From Lachnospiraceae bacterium (GTDB lineage: Bacteria; Bacillota; Clostridia; Lachnospirales; Lachnospiraceae), in assembly GCA_028724245.1 (NCBI GenBank), contig JAQYDI010000156.1, forward strand, positions 1 to 36,333: a stretch of 36,333 bases of DNA, read 5' to 3'. Both the position numbers and the translations under genes were made by a program. The first letter of the stretch is position 1. Every line of letters begins with the position of its first letter. Under the pieces are notes generated by a model that saw nothing but the letters and a program-made list of their open reading frames with translations, was not told the DNA's origin and ran no database searches. Below, piece after piece: positions 6,697 to 14,327 of this stretch.

Positions 6697-8097
6697 TCAG
6701 CAGTCCTTTTCAGAAAGTATGATAAAAACGGTGGTCCCATGCCCCGGCTCGCTTTCAAATTTCAGCTGTGCGTGGTGCAGCTCACAGATGCGTGATACAA
6801 GGGCAAGACCGATACCTGCACCGTGCTGTTTGCGGGAACGGGATTTATCTAACATATAAAATGCTTCTGTGATCCGGCTGATCTCTTCTTCGGGGATGCC
6901 GCATCCGTTGTCAGAAACACAAATGGTATAATTTTTTTCATCGGATTTTCCGGTCAGGCGGATGGACGAAGCACCGGCCTTGATCCCATTGTCCACCAGA
7001 TTGAGAAGCAGTGTTTTAAACAGATCATACTCTACATGAATGTACGAATCATCCGCTTCGTACCGCAGAGAAACTTTTCTGCTTTCACATACCGGCCGCA
7101 GGGTTTCGGAAAGGTTTTCCAGAAGCTCTGCGGCGGACAGTTCCTCCAGCATAAAATCCTGACGATTCAGAACAATAAGGTCCATCAGTTTCTGAGACAG
7201 TTCCTCCAGACGGAGCCCCTCATCGAGAATGTACCACGCTGCGCTGCGGATTTCTGCCTTGGTGAGGTCTTTTTGATAGATCATATCCGCGTAGCCGATG
7301 ACGGAGGTAAGCGGTGTTTTCAGTTCATGAGCAAAATTCGCCACAAAGTCTTCCTTCTGAACGGCCTCCCGGGTCAGGGTATCAATGCTTTTCTGGATGG
7401 CTTCTGCCATGTGATTGCAGGTATCGGCCAGTTCTCCCAGTTCATCCCGGGTCCGGATGGAGACGCGGCGGCTGTAATCTCCTTCTGCAATGTCCGCTGC
7501 AAAGCGGGTCAGCTGTTTCAGCGGCCGGACAAAAAGCAGGGAAATGGCCAGAAGCGCCAGTACACTCAATGTACATACCATGCAGTAGATCACGGAAAAG
7601 CTGTGTTCCATCTGCTCTCTCTGCTGAAGGATGGTTTGGATATCTTTCCCGTACAGCAGATAATAGGTTTTGCTGTCCAGAGAAAAGCATCCTGCAGCTG
7701 TGAGCACGTAGCTGTTTCCTGCCGGCCGGATCTCAAACACAAGCTTCTGGGGATCGGCGGATTGAAGGATGGAAAAATCATAATCAGCCGGATACTGTGA
7801 ATACAAGGCTTCCTTTTCATCGGAAAATACAGCCACCATGCTGCTGTCGGAGTGAGATAAAAGAGCTTCCGGCATCAGGCTGGAGGAAGCGTTTTCGCTG
7901 ACCAGTTTATCATTTTTAATGGACACGAGACCGGACTGCAGGGCAAACCGGGTGATCTTATACTGCTCCAGTGCCTGAGATTTTTCCTGTTTGATCCCAT
8001 TCTGAAAGGAAAGGGAAATCAGAAAGTATCCTGACAGCGAGAGGGAAACACATAAAATCAGAGTGACAGTGATAAAAATCTTGGAGAAAAATTTCAA
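6697..8097 (-). CDS. Sensor histidine kinase (HAMP, HisKA, HATPase_c)
   Basis: This 466-residue membrane kinase has TM1 at 8-30, an extracellular sensor of about 135 residues, TM2 at about 168-190, HAMP at 190-243, and HisKA with phospho-acceptor H257 in FAHELKTPLTSVIGY. The HATPase has an N-box (LVDNGIKAG), G1 (VSDNGCGIP) and G2 (HGAGIGLAL). Residues needed for activity are present. The only start that fits is TTG at 8097, 9 nt after GGAGG in the last codons of the response regulator gene, which makes translation coupled and probably low. The extracellular domain is not one I can name. With the upstream regulator it forms an OmpR-type pair whose targets may include the amidase and deacetylase genes in the same operon. 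Confidence 0.9.
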   Translation of the reverse strand: MKFFSKIFITVTLILCVSLSLSGYFLISLSFQNGIKQEKSQALEQYKITRFALQSGLVSIKNDKLVSENASSSLMPEALLSHSDSSMVAVFSDEKEALYSQYPADYDFSILQSADPQKLVFEIRPAGNSYVLTAAGCFSLDSKTYYLLYGKDIQTILQQREQMEHSFSVIYCMVCTLSVLALLAISLLFVRPLKQLTRFAADIAEGDYSRRVSIRTRDELGELADTCNHMAEAIQKSIDTLTREAVQKEDFVANFAHELKTPLTSVIGYADMIYQKDLTKAEIRSAAWYILDEGLRLEELSQKLMDLIVLNRQDFMLEELSAAELLENLSETLRPVCESRKVSLRYEADDSYIHVEYDLFKTLLLNLVDNGIKAGASSIRLTGKSDEKNYTICVSDNGCGIPEEEISRITEAFYMLDKSRSRKQHGAGIGLALVSRICELHHAQLKFESEPGHGTTVFIILSEKDC

Positions 8098-8100
8098 GTA

Positions 8101-8751
8101 TCATACCTCCAGGCGGTAGCCGATGCGGAAAACGGTCTTGATGTGATCCTCCCAGCCCAGTTTTTTACGCAGCCGCTGAATGTGTGTATCCAGTGTACGG
8201 GTTTCTCCTGTAAATTCTTCTTTCCAGACCAGCTCGTAGAGGCGTCTTCGCTGCAGCGCCACATTCTTGTTGCGGATCAGCTGGATCAGCAGATCAAATT
8301 CCTTAACGGTCAGATCCACTGTCCTGCCGTCTTTGCGGACCTCGCGGGATTCCAGATCAATGGTGACGCCGTAAAGCTGCAGCTTTTTTTCATTTTTGCC
8401 GAACCGTCTCAGCACGGCTTCCACCCGGGCCAGCAGTTCCCCGATCTGAAATGGTTTTACAATATAATCATCAGCCCCCAGCTTCAGGCCCCTGATGCGG
8501 TCATTCACGCCTGTCCGGGCGGTGATGAAAATAACAGGAACCCCGGTGGGGCGTATATATTCCATCAGTTCATAGCCGTTGATTCCGGGCAGCATGATGT
8601 CCAGAAGAATCAGATCGTATCGGTTCTTCTCAATCAGTTCAGCAGCATGGTGTCCGTCAAAAGCACTGGTGCAAAAGTATCCTTCATCCTGCAGATTCAC
8701 ACAGATCAGATGGTTAATGGCAGGTTCATCTTCAACAATCAATATATCCAT
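8101..8751 (-). CDS. OmpR/PhoB-family response regulator
   Basis: This 216-residue protein has a receiver domain at 1-115 with acidic pocket VEDE (7-10), phospho-acceptor D51 in LLDIMLPG, the ITAR threonine and K in VKPF. A winged-helix DNA-binding domain at about 125-216 carries EFDLLIQLIRN and TLDTHIQRLRKKLG. It activates or represses promoters when phosphorylated by the kinase encoded 3 bp downstream. It is the first gene of the envelope operon. Upstream (minus strand, 8752-8830) is an AT-rich region with TGATATACTGATAAT, a plausible -10, and a short inverted repeat ACTTG-N4-CAAGT at 8802-8815 that could be an autoregulatory site. The ATG at 8751 follows GGGAG. Confidence 0.93.
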   Translation of the reverse strand: MDILIVEDEPAINHLICVNLQDEGYFCTSAFDGHHAAELIEKNRYDLILLDIMLPGINGYELMEYIRPTGVPVIFITARTGVNDRIRGLKLGADDYIVKPFQIGELLARVEAVLRRFGKNEKKLQLYGVTIDLESREVRKDGRTVDLTVKEFDLLIQLIRNKNVALQRRRLYELVWKEEFTGETRTLDTHIQRLRKKLGWEDHIKTVFRIGYRLEV

Positions 8752-9046
8752 GGCAGTATACTCCCTTATGTTATCTTGTTTTTATTATCAGTATATCATA
8801 TACTTGTCTCCAAGTTGTTAAACAGACACTAAGAGAAAATGGCAATAGAAATTGAAACATTAAACTTCTGATGCAATTATTGTCATAATCTTAAGAAAGT
8901 ATTAAATTTATTACATGATGTGGACGCGGTTATCTGCGGATGTTATGATAATCAAAAGAAACTGTTCAGAGCTGGGGAGGATTCTTTGGAATCGTTTTCC
9001 TGTTCTGCACGGCTGCAGTGATTTTTCCTGAAAGGGGGACTGTGTT
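8752..9046. promoter_or_regulatory. Divergent intergenic region between regulator operon and surface-protein gene
   Basis: No gene is visible. On the plus strand TTGTCA (8880-8885), a 17-bp spacer and TAAATT (8903-8908) form a possible promoter for the surface protein, 138 bp before its start. On the minus strand a TATACT-like -10 near 8794 probably serves the response regulator. The inverted repeat ACTTG-N4-CAAGT (8802-8815) lies close to that -10. Because the two genes diverge, the regulator may control both, but I find no clear direct-repeat OmpR box. Confidence 0.4.
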
Positions 9047-10282
9047 ATGAAATATAGTAGAAGAATATTAAGAAATTTTCTGGCTTGTCTTCTGATATCT
9101 GTGCTGTGTTTTTCGGCAGCGCTGACAGCATTTGCAGAAGAAGCAGCGTCGGAAACTCCAACTTCGGAAATTCCAATTTCGGAAACTCCGGCACCGGAAG
9201 CTGCCAATCAGGAAGAATCTTCCGCGGAGACTGTGTCTGCTTCTGAAACAGGCGGAAGCGGGGAGCTGGACGCCGGTATAGCTGAGGCTGTAGAGATGAT
9301 CCGCTCTGAGTACGGAGATGAAGCAGCGGAAAGTTTTAAGATGATGTTGAACAATGCCGGCATGAAAGCTTTTATGACCGCTCTGCAGCAAAAGCTGGAA
9401 GCCGGGTTCGAGGGAATGACCGGTGATGAAATCACCGAAAAACTGGAGAATATGTCGGAGGAAGAAGCGCTTGCTCTGATGGAAAGAATTTTCAGTAATC
9501 CGGAGATGGAAGCGCTGGCGGAAGCTGTTTCTGAAGACGAAGCGCTGGCAGAAGAGATGGAAACATTCATGACGATCCTGTTCGGTGATGCCGGCGGTGC
9601 AGGCAGCGGAGATATTCCGAAACTGGAAAAAACGGTTTCCGGTACGCAGGGAGACAATATCAGCTGGACGCTTGATACGGACGGTACGCTGACCATCAGC
9701 GGCAGCGGCGGAATTGCTCCTTCTTATGAAGAGTTTGAGGGAATCGGACTGCCTTTCTACGGATGGGACGACTATATTGATAATATTGATAAAATTGTGA
9801 TCAAAGACGGTATAACCGATATTACGGAGGATGCTTTTTCCTGGTCTTCAACACTGAAGACTGTGGTGATTCCGGCTTCTGTGAAATCAATCGGCTCAGC
9901 CGCATTTGCAGGCTGTGAGAATCTGACAGCTGTTTATTTTCAGGGAGACGCACCTGAAATTGCAGAAGATGCATTTGAGGGATGTTCAGAGAATCTGAAG
10001 TTGTACTACCGGGAAGGAACCGGGGGCTGGGATCAGGTGACAGGTTACAGTCTGGCAGTATGGAGTGCAGCTTCATCCGGCGAAAGCAGCGAAGAAAGCC
10101 AGACGACAGTCGGTACACAGAGCAGTGCTTCACAGGAAACTTCCTCCGCTGCAGCGGACAGCAGTACAAAGGGTACTCCCCATACCGGTGATACCGGCAA
10201 TGTATGGCCGTTTATTATTCTGATGGCAGCAGCTGTGATCTGCGGCGCTGCAGTAGTTATCATGATGCGCAGGAAAAAATAA
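9047..10282 (+). CDS. Surface protein with BspA-type leucine-rich repeat and C-terminal membrane anchor
   Basis: This 411-residue protein has a Sec signal peptide (1-31, cleavage after AFA), an S/T/P/E-rich linker with near-repeats of SETP/SEIP (about 33-65), and an acidic helical region (70-190). A domain at about 200-345 contains WTLDTDGTLTISGSG and one to two LRR_5/BspA repeats (LKTVVIPASVKSIGSAAFAGC, followed by LTAVYFQG). The end has an S/T-rich stalk, then TPHTGDTGN, a 22-residue hydrophobic segment and MMRRKK. That ending has the shape of a sortase signal with the non-standard motif PHTGD in place of LPXTG; a plain membrane anchor is the alternative. BspA repeats are used in adhesion in other bacteria. 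GGGGGAC precedes the ATG. It is monocistronic, with a terminator at 10320. Confidence 0.8.
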   Translation: MKYSRRILRNFLACLLISVLCFSAALTAFAEEAASETPTSEIPISETPAPEAANQEESSAETVSASETGGSGELDAGIAEAVEMIRSEYGDEAAESFKMMLNNAGMKAFMTALQQKLEAGFEGMTGDEITEKLENMSEEEALALMERIFSNPEMEALAEAVSEDEALAEEMETFMTILFGDAGGAGSGDIPKLEKTVSGTQGDNISWTLDTDGTLTISGSGGIAPSYEEFEGIGLPFYGWDDYIDNIDKIVIKDGITDITEDAFSWSSTLKTVVIPASVKSIGSAAFAGCENLTAVYFQGDAPEIAEDAFEGCSENLKLYYREGTGGWDQVTGYSLAVWSAASSGESSEESQTTVGTQSSASQETSSAAADSSTKGTPHTGDTGNVWPFIILMAAAVICGAAVVIMMRRKK

Positions 10283-10319
10283 AATACAGCCTGAACCGTT
10301 TTAGGCGGTCAGGCCTCAT

Positions 10320-10366
10320 GAAGTTCTGAGCAGGATATTTCTCATACTGCCCGGAACTTCTTTTTT
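10320..10366 (+). terminator. Rho-independent terminator after the surface-protein gene
   Basis: GAAGTTC at 10320-10326 pairs with GAACTTC at 10354-10360; arms extend inward to GCAG/CTGC (10330-10333/10347-10350) with one wobble and one mismatch. Six T follow (10361-10366). Confidence 0.8.
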
Positions 10367-10393
10367 CAGAGGGTGTTTTTTGGGGGAACGGTG

Positions 10394-10422
10394 TTGACTG
10401 GCGGGGAAGGGTGTATTACAAT
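10394..10422 (+). promoter_or_regulatory. Sigma-A promoter for nrdG
   Basis: TTGACT (10394-10399), 17-bp spacer, TACAAT (10417-10422), about 100 bp before the nrdG start and after the preceding terminator. I do not see a clear NrdR box here, unlike nrdD. Confidence 0.65.
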
Positions 10423-10523
10423 ATAGGAACGACTGTACCCATGCGGATAAAAAGAGCAGTACGGGACGAAAAATAAAAGGTTTCGGACCGTCCGGGGCAG
10501 TGATTTTGGGAAGGAATGATAGG

Positions 10524-11012
10524 ATGAGATATCATAATATAACAAAGGACGATATGCTCAACGGTGACGGGCTTCGGGTTGTGCTCTGGGTGGCAGGCTG
10601 TACACATGGATGTAAGGGCTGCCATAACCCCATTACGTGGGACATTCAGGGCGGCATTGAATTTGATGAAGCTGCCAGACAGGAAATTAATGCGGAGATG
10701 GAAAAAGATTACGTTTCCGGATTGACATTTTCAGGAGGAGATCCTCTCCATCCCGAAAACAGAAAGGAGATTACCGCGCTTGCACGGGAACTGAAACAGA
10801 AATATCCGGATAAAACCCTGTGGATGTATACGGGATTTTCATGGGATGAAGTGGATGATCTGCAGGTGATGCAGTATATAGACGTTCTGGTGGATGGTGA
10901 ATTTATCATGGCGCTGAAGGACGATCAGCTTCACTGGAAAGGAAGCAGCAATCAGCGCGTCATTGATGTGAAAAAGACAAGAGAATGCGGTCATGTCGTT
11001 CTGTGGGACTGA
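10524..11012 (+). CDS. nrdG: Anaerobic ribonucleoside-triphosphate reductase activating protein
   Basis: This 162-residue radical-SAM enzyme uses a 4Fe-4S cluster to cleave S-adenosylmethionine and install the glycyl radical on NrdD. The cluster motif is C26-THG-C30-KG-C33 in VAGCTHGCKGCHNP; FSGGDPLHP is the SAM-binding glycine region. The start at ATG 10524 is preferred over the GTG at 10500 because AAGGA lies 8 nt upstream and the family begins MRYxxI. Its partner nrdD is 3.3 kb downstream with three genes between them, which is looser than the usual nrdDG pair. Next gene dut follows after 56 bp. Confidence 0.92.
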   Translation: MRYHNITKDDMLNGDGLRVVLWVAGCTHGCKGCHNPITWDIQGGIEFDEAARQEINAEMEKDYVSGLTFSGGDPLHPENRKEITALARELKQKYPDKTLWMYTGFSWDEVDDLQVMQYIDVLVDGEFIMALKDDQLHWKGSSNQRVIDVKKTRECGHVVLWD

Positions 11013-11068
11013 CGGGCTGCGGGATGTGAACAGCGATATGCAGACAATGGAGGAAAACTGAAATAAAG

Positions 11069-11506
11069 ATGTCAGAGACGATAAAAATCAAGTATTTTAC
11101 AGATGCCATTGACCATCTGGCTTATATTGACGGTAAATCAGACTGGATCGATCTGCGGGCGGCGGAAGAGGTGGAATTAAAAAAAGGCGAGTTCAAACTG
11201 ATTCGTCTGGGCGTTGCCATGCAGCTGCCGGAGGGGTATGAAGCACATGTGGTTCCGCGAAGCAGCACATTTAAGAATTTCGGGGTAATTCAGGCCAATC
11301 ATATGGGTGTGATCGACGGAAGCTACTGCGGAGACAATGATGAGTGGCGTTTTCCGGCGCTGGCGATCCGTGATACGGTGATCCATGTGAATGACCGGAT
11401 CTGTCAGTTTCGTATTATGAAGAATCAGCCGGCTCTGATTTTTGAGGAGACAGCTCATCTGGAAGGAAAGGACCGGGGCGGTTTTGGAAGTACCGGTGTC
11501 CGGTAG
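11069..11506 (+). CDS. dut: dUTP diphosphatase
   Basis: This 145-residue all-beta trimeric dUTPase hydrolyses dUTP to dUMP and diphosphate, keeping uracil out of DNA and feeding dTMP synthesis. Visible motifs in order: motif 2 [10 protein letters not shown], motif 3 [14 protein letters not shown] (the substrate-binding beta hairpin), motif 4 RICQFRI, and motif 5 RGGFGSTG at the C-terminus. Length is normal. Ribosome binding looks weak: GGAGG at 11049-11053 is 15 nt before the ATG. It lies between nrdG and the TPR-protein gene, with 10 bp to the latter, so probably one operon. Confidence 0.92.
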   Translation: MSETIKIKYFTDAIDHLAYIDGKSDWIDLRAAEEVELKKGEFKLIRLGVAMQLPEGYEAHVVPRSSTFKNFGVIQANHMGVIDGSYCGDNDEWRFPALAIRDTVIHVNDRICQFRIMKNQPALIFEETAHLEGKDRGGFGSTGVR

Positions 11507-11516
11507 GTGATGAAAG

Positions 11517-12758
11517 ATGCTGGTGAATAAAAAAGAAAAGTTACAGTACAGAAAGAAACAGCTGGTGCAGTTTTTCAAAAGCCGCAGAGGAAAGCTTGCG
11601 GTTGCCGCGTGTGCGGCAGTACTGGTACTGGCTGTGGGAATTCATACCTGGAATCGCGGGAGTCTGGCGAGAACAGGGCTGGAGCTGTGCCGGCAGGGCG
11701 ATTATGTGGAAGCACAGACATCGTTTAAAAATGCTGTGATTGCAGATAATATGAATCCCGATAATTATATCAATCTGGGAATTGCCTGTCTGGGCAGTAA
11801 AGAGTACGAGGATGCAAAGAAGCAGTTTCAGCTGGCGCTGAATCTGGATGAAGAAAATCAGGAAGCCTACAGGGGACTGGGGATTGCAGCGTATCAGACA
11901 GGTGATTATGAGACTGCAATTGAATATCTGAATCGTGCGCTGGATTATTCCGGGATCAGTATCGGTAAGATGGAGTACGATATTCTGTGGTATCGTGCGG
12001 ATGCAGAAAAGGCGCTGGAGGATTACGAAGCTGCTGCTGCTACTTACGGCGCACTGCTGGAGCTGGAAGGAGATACCGCTTTTATCCGTTACTGCAGAGG
12101 CAGCATGTACTGCCGTCTTGGCGATAAAGAACATGCCATGGAGGATTTTGATGCTGCTGTAAAGAAAAAAGGGAACGGTTATGATCTGTTCTGGAATATT
12201 TACGACAGCATGGAGCAGGCCGGGTGGGAAGATGAAGCAACGGCATATCTGAAACTGACGGAACAGCCGGGATATGTGGATTCCGATGCAGCCGGATCGG
12301 AGGATGAGATCTGCAAATATCAGGGTATGATCGAATATATATGCGGGAACTATGAAAAAGCCATAGAAAGGCTTTCTTCGGTAACGCTTGAAAAGGATAA
12401 TAAAGCGCAGGAATATCTGGCTCTGGCTTATGAGATGAACGGAGATTCCGGTAAGGCTCTTTCCATTTATCTGGAACAGGCAGGAGCTGACGATGCGGAT
12501 GCGGATGACTACAACCGTATCGCCAGATATTTTATACGATGCGGGCAGGGACAGCAGGCAGTCACTTATCTGGAGCAGGGGATCAGATCTTTCCCCAAAA
12601 GTGACCTGCAGGATCTGTATTATAATATGGTGACGGCTTATGAGTCCTACGGAGCATATGATGAAGCTTCTGATGCTCTGAAGCAGTATGTTTCCCTTTA
12701 TGGGGAGGATGAGGCAGCAGAGCATGAGCAGGCATTTCTGAAGGAGAGACTCCGCTGA
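11517..12758 (+). CDS. TPR-repeat membrane protein
   Basis: This 413-residue protein has a basic cytoplasmic N-terminus, one transmembrane segment (about 26-43) and then TPR repeats over most of the rest. Examples are NPDNYINLGIACLGSKEYEDA, QEAYRGLGIAAYQTGDYETA and YNRIARYFIRCGQGQQAVTY, with the characteristic small residues at positions 8, 20 and 27. Such proteins are scaffolds for protein complexes; no partner can be named. It sits 10 bp after dut. Its TGA overlaps the ATG of a 27-codon frame at 12758, and hflX follows. Confidence 0.8.
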   Translation: MLVNKKEKLQYRKKQLVQFFKSRRGKLAVAACAAVLVLAVGIHTWNRGSLARTGLELCRQGDYVEAQTSFKNAVIADNMNPDNYINLGIACLGSKEYEDAKKQFQLALNLDEENQEAYRGLGIAAYQTGDYETAIEYLNRALDYSGISIGKMEYDILWYRADAEKALEDYEAAAATYGALLELEGDTAFIRYCRGSMYCRLGDKEHAMEDFDAAVKKKGNGYDLFWNIYDSMEQAGWEDEATAYLKLTEQPGYVDSDAAGSEDEICKYQGMIEYICGNYEKAIERLSSVTLEKDNKAQEYLALAYEMNGDSGKALSIYLEQAGADDADADDYNRIARYFIRCGQGQQAVTYLEQGIRSFPKSDLQDLYYNMVTAYESYGAYDEASDALKQYVSLYGEDEAAEHEQAFLKERLR

Positions 12759-12841
12759 TGCAGGTACGTATATTTGAGGGAGAGACTTTGGACGCAGGAG
12801 TGTATATGCGGGAGTATGAGAAGCTTATAAGCAGATTATAA
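12758..12841 (+). CDS. Possible 27-residue peptide, coupled to the TPR gene
   Basis: The TGA of the TPR gene and an ATG overlap by one base (TGATG, 12756-12760). AAGGAGAG (12741-12748) lies 9 nt before the ATG. The frame encodes MQVRIFEGETLDAGVYMREY and seven more residues (EKLISRL), ending TAA 12839-12841, 18 bp before hflX. The arrangement is typical of translational coupling, but the peptide matches nothing I know and may be a chance frame or a gene remnant. Confidence 0.35.
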   Translation: MQVRIFEGETLDAGVYMREYEKLISRL

Positions 12842-12859
12842 ACGGAAAGGACAACTTGG

Positions 12860-14101
12860 ATGATAGAAACGAAACAGCAGGAGGAGTATCTGATTCTTGT
12901 GACGGTGTGTACCGGATCTGCGGAATTTGCACAGCGTTCTCTGGATGAACTGGAGGAGCTGGTGGATACTGCGGGAGGTATTGCGGTGGGCAGGCTGATT
13001 CAGAACAGAGAAAATATTCATCCCGGTACGTATCTTGGCAGCGGCAAGCTGAATGAACTGATTGAGCTGATTTATCAGACTCATGCGGATGGTATCGTCT
13101 GTGATGATGAACTTTCCCCGGCACAGCTGCGTAATCTGGAGGATATTCTGCAGACGAAGGTCATGGACCGCACGCTGGTGATCCTGGATATTTTTGCAAA
13201 GCATGCCACCACCCATGAGGGTAAAATTCAGGTGGAACTGGCTCAGCTGAAATACCGGGCGGCACGTCTGGTGGGGCTTCGTTCCAGCCTGTCCCGTCTG
13301 GGCGGAGGTATCGGTACCAGGGGACCCGGGGAGAAGAAGCTGGAAGTGGACCGTCGTTATATTCATGAGCGGATCAGTGTTCTGAAAGCAGAACTGCGTG
13401 AGGTGGTGCGCCATCGCGATGTAACAAGGCAGAGACGAAGCGGTTCCATGCTTCCCATGGCAGCTGTTGTAGGGTATACCAATGCGGGTAAATCGACGCT
13501 GTTCAACTGTCTGACCGGCGCAGAAGTGCTGGCGGAGGATCAGCTGTTTGCAACATTGGATCCGGCTGTCCGTGTAATGGAGACAGAGGAGGGACAGAAG
13601 GTTCTGCTGTCCGATACAGTTGGATTTATTAACAAACTGCCTCATAATCTGATCGAAGCTTTCCGGAGTACGCTGGAGGAAGCACGTTATGCGGATATGA
13701 TTCTTCATGTGGTGGACGTTTCCGACCCGCAGATGGATCTGCATATGTATGTGGTTTACGACACATTGCGGGAACTGGGTATAACGGATAAGCCTGTTAT
13801 CACGGTTTTCAACAAAATGGACCTGGTTGCCGAAGATGTGGTCTGCCGGGATTCTCAGGCAGATGCTGTGTTCCGGATTTCCGCCGTAAGCGGACAGGGC
13901 GTGGACAAACTGAAGGAAGGCATCGTGCAGATGCTCCGGTCCCGGAGTATTTTTGTGGAGAAGCTGTTTCCTTATGAAAAAGTCGGGAAAATCCAGCTGA
14001 TCCGGCAGTTTGGGCAGCTTCTGACAGAAGAATATACGGAAGACGGTGTCCGGGTAACAGGTTATATTCCGGACAGACTGTTTGGACAGCTGTACGAATG
14101 A
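12860..14101 (+). CDS. hflX: GTPase HflX
   Basis: This 413-residue ribosome-associated GTPase splits stalled or heat-damaged ribosomes and hibernating 100S particles. The N-terminal HflX domain (about 10-190) contains DDELSPAQLRNLE and the glycine-rich loop LSRLGGGIGTRGPGEKKLE, which continues into the helical linker. The G domain has G1 GYTNAGKS (205-212), G2 region TLDPAVR, G3 SDTVGFI, G4 FNKMD and G5 ISAVSG. Length is typical. The start follows AAAGGA by about 8 nt. It is the last gene before the nrdD promoter region; the hairpin at 14169-14200 should end its transcript. Confidence 0.95.
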   Translation: MIETKQQEEYLILVTVCTGSAEFAQRSLDELEELVDTAGGIAVGRLIQNRENIHPGTYLGSGKLNELIELIYQTHADGIVCDDELSPAQLRNLEDILQTKVMDRTLVILDIFAKHATTHEGKIQVELAQLKYRAARLVGLRSSLSRLGGGIGTRGPGEKKLEVDRRYIHERISVLKAELREVVRHRDVTRQRRSGSMLPMAAVVGYTNAGKSTLFNCLTGAEVLAEDQLFATLDPAVRVMETEEGQKVLLSDTVGFINKLPHNLIEAFRSTLEEARYADMILHVVDVSDPQMDLHMYVVYDTLRELGITDKPVITVFNKMDLVAEDVVCRDSQADAVFRISAVSGQGVDKLKEGIVQMLRSRSIFVEKLFPYEKVGKIQLIRQFGQLLTEEYTEDGVRVTGYIPDRLFGQLYE

Positions 14102-14148
14102 TCCGGCGGACGAATGTACGCGGCACACAGAATTTTCATAAAGTCAAT

Positions 14149-14166
14149 ATACAATATATAGTGTAT
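14149..14166. promoter_or_regulatory. NrdR-box-like palindrome upstream of nrdD
   Basis: ATACAATATATAGTGTAT is palindromic with one mismatch pair and fits the NrdR consensus ACACWATATATWGTGT except at one position. NrdR represses ribonucleotide reductase genes when dATP/ATP is high. It lies 38 bp before the -35. Classical targets have two boxes about 30 bp apart; the possible second half-site overlaps the hairpin at 14169-14200 (GTACAATA/TATTGTAC). Confidence 0.6.
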
Positions 14167-14168
14167 TT

Positions 14169-14204
14169 AAAAAGTACAATACAGAAGATATTGTACTTTT
14201 TTAT
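14169..14204 (+). terminator. Terminator of hflX operon
   Basis: AAAAGTACAATA (14170-14181 region) pairs with TATTGTACTTTT, loop CAGAAGA, followed by a T-run up to 14202. The T-run ends where the nrdD -35 begins, so terminator and promoter abut. Confidence 0.75.
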
Positions 14205-14232
14205 TGACTATGAAATAGGCGGCTGGTATAAT
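14204..14232 (+). promoter_or_regulatory. Strong sigma-A promoter for nrdD
   Basis: TTGACT (14204-14209), 17-bp spacer, TATAAT (14227-14232). Predicted start near 14239 gives a leader of about 89 nt before the nrdD ATG. Confidence 0.85.
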
Positions 14233-14260
14233 TTGATTCAATTCGTATTTAGCAGGTGTT

Positions 14261-14291
14261 CCTGTCCGACAACTTTTCAGGTCGGAGCAGG
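14261..14291 (+). promoter_or_regulatory. Stem-loop in the nrdD leader
   Basis: CCTGTCCGAC (14261-14270) pairs with GTCGGAGCAGG (14281-14291) with a small bulge around a 10-nt loop. It ends 20 nt before the GGGAGG ribosome site (14312-14317). There is no T-run, so it is not a terminator, and no known riboswitch is recognised. It may stabilise the mRNA or tune translation. Confidence 0.4.
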
Positions 14292-14327
14292 GCCATTGCT
14301 GTACTATAACTGGGAGGTTTTTTATAG

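Noticed and set aside
10394-10430. NrdR box at the nrdG promoter
   Set aside because: TTACAATATAGG shares part of the core but lacks the second half of the palindrome.
12836-14128. Long minus-strand frame opposite hflX, and a similar one opposite the TPR gene (11541-12725)
   Set aside because: Shadows of well-supported genes; translations are low-complexity and Cys/His-rich without family features.
14261-14291. Riboswitch or T-box in the nrdD leader
   Set aside because: Only one simple stem is present; no conserved cores of cobalamin, SAM or T-box elements are visible.
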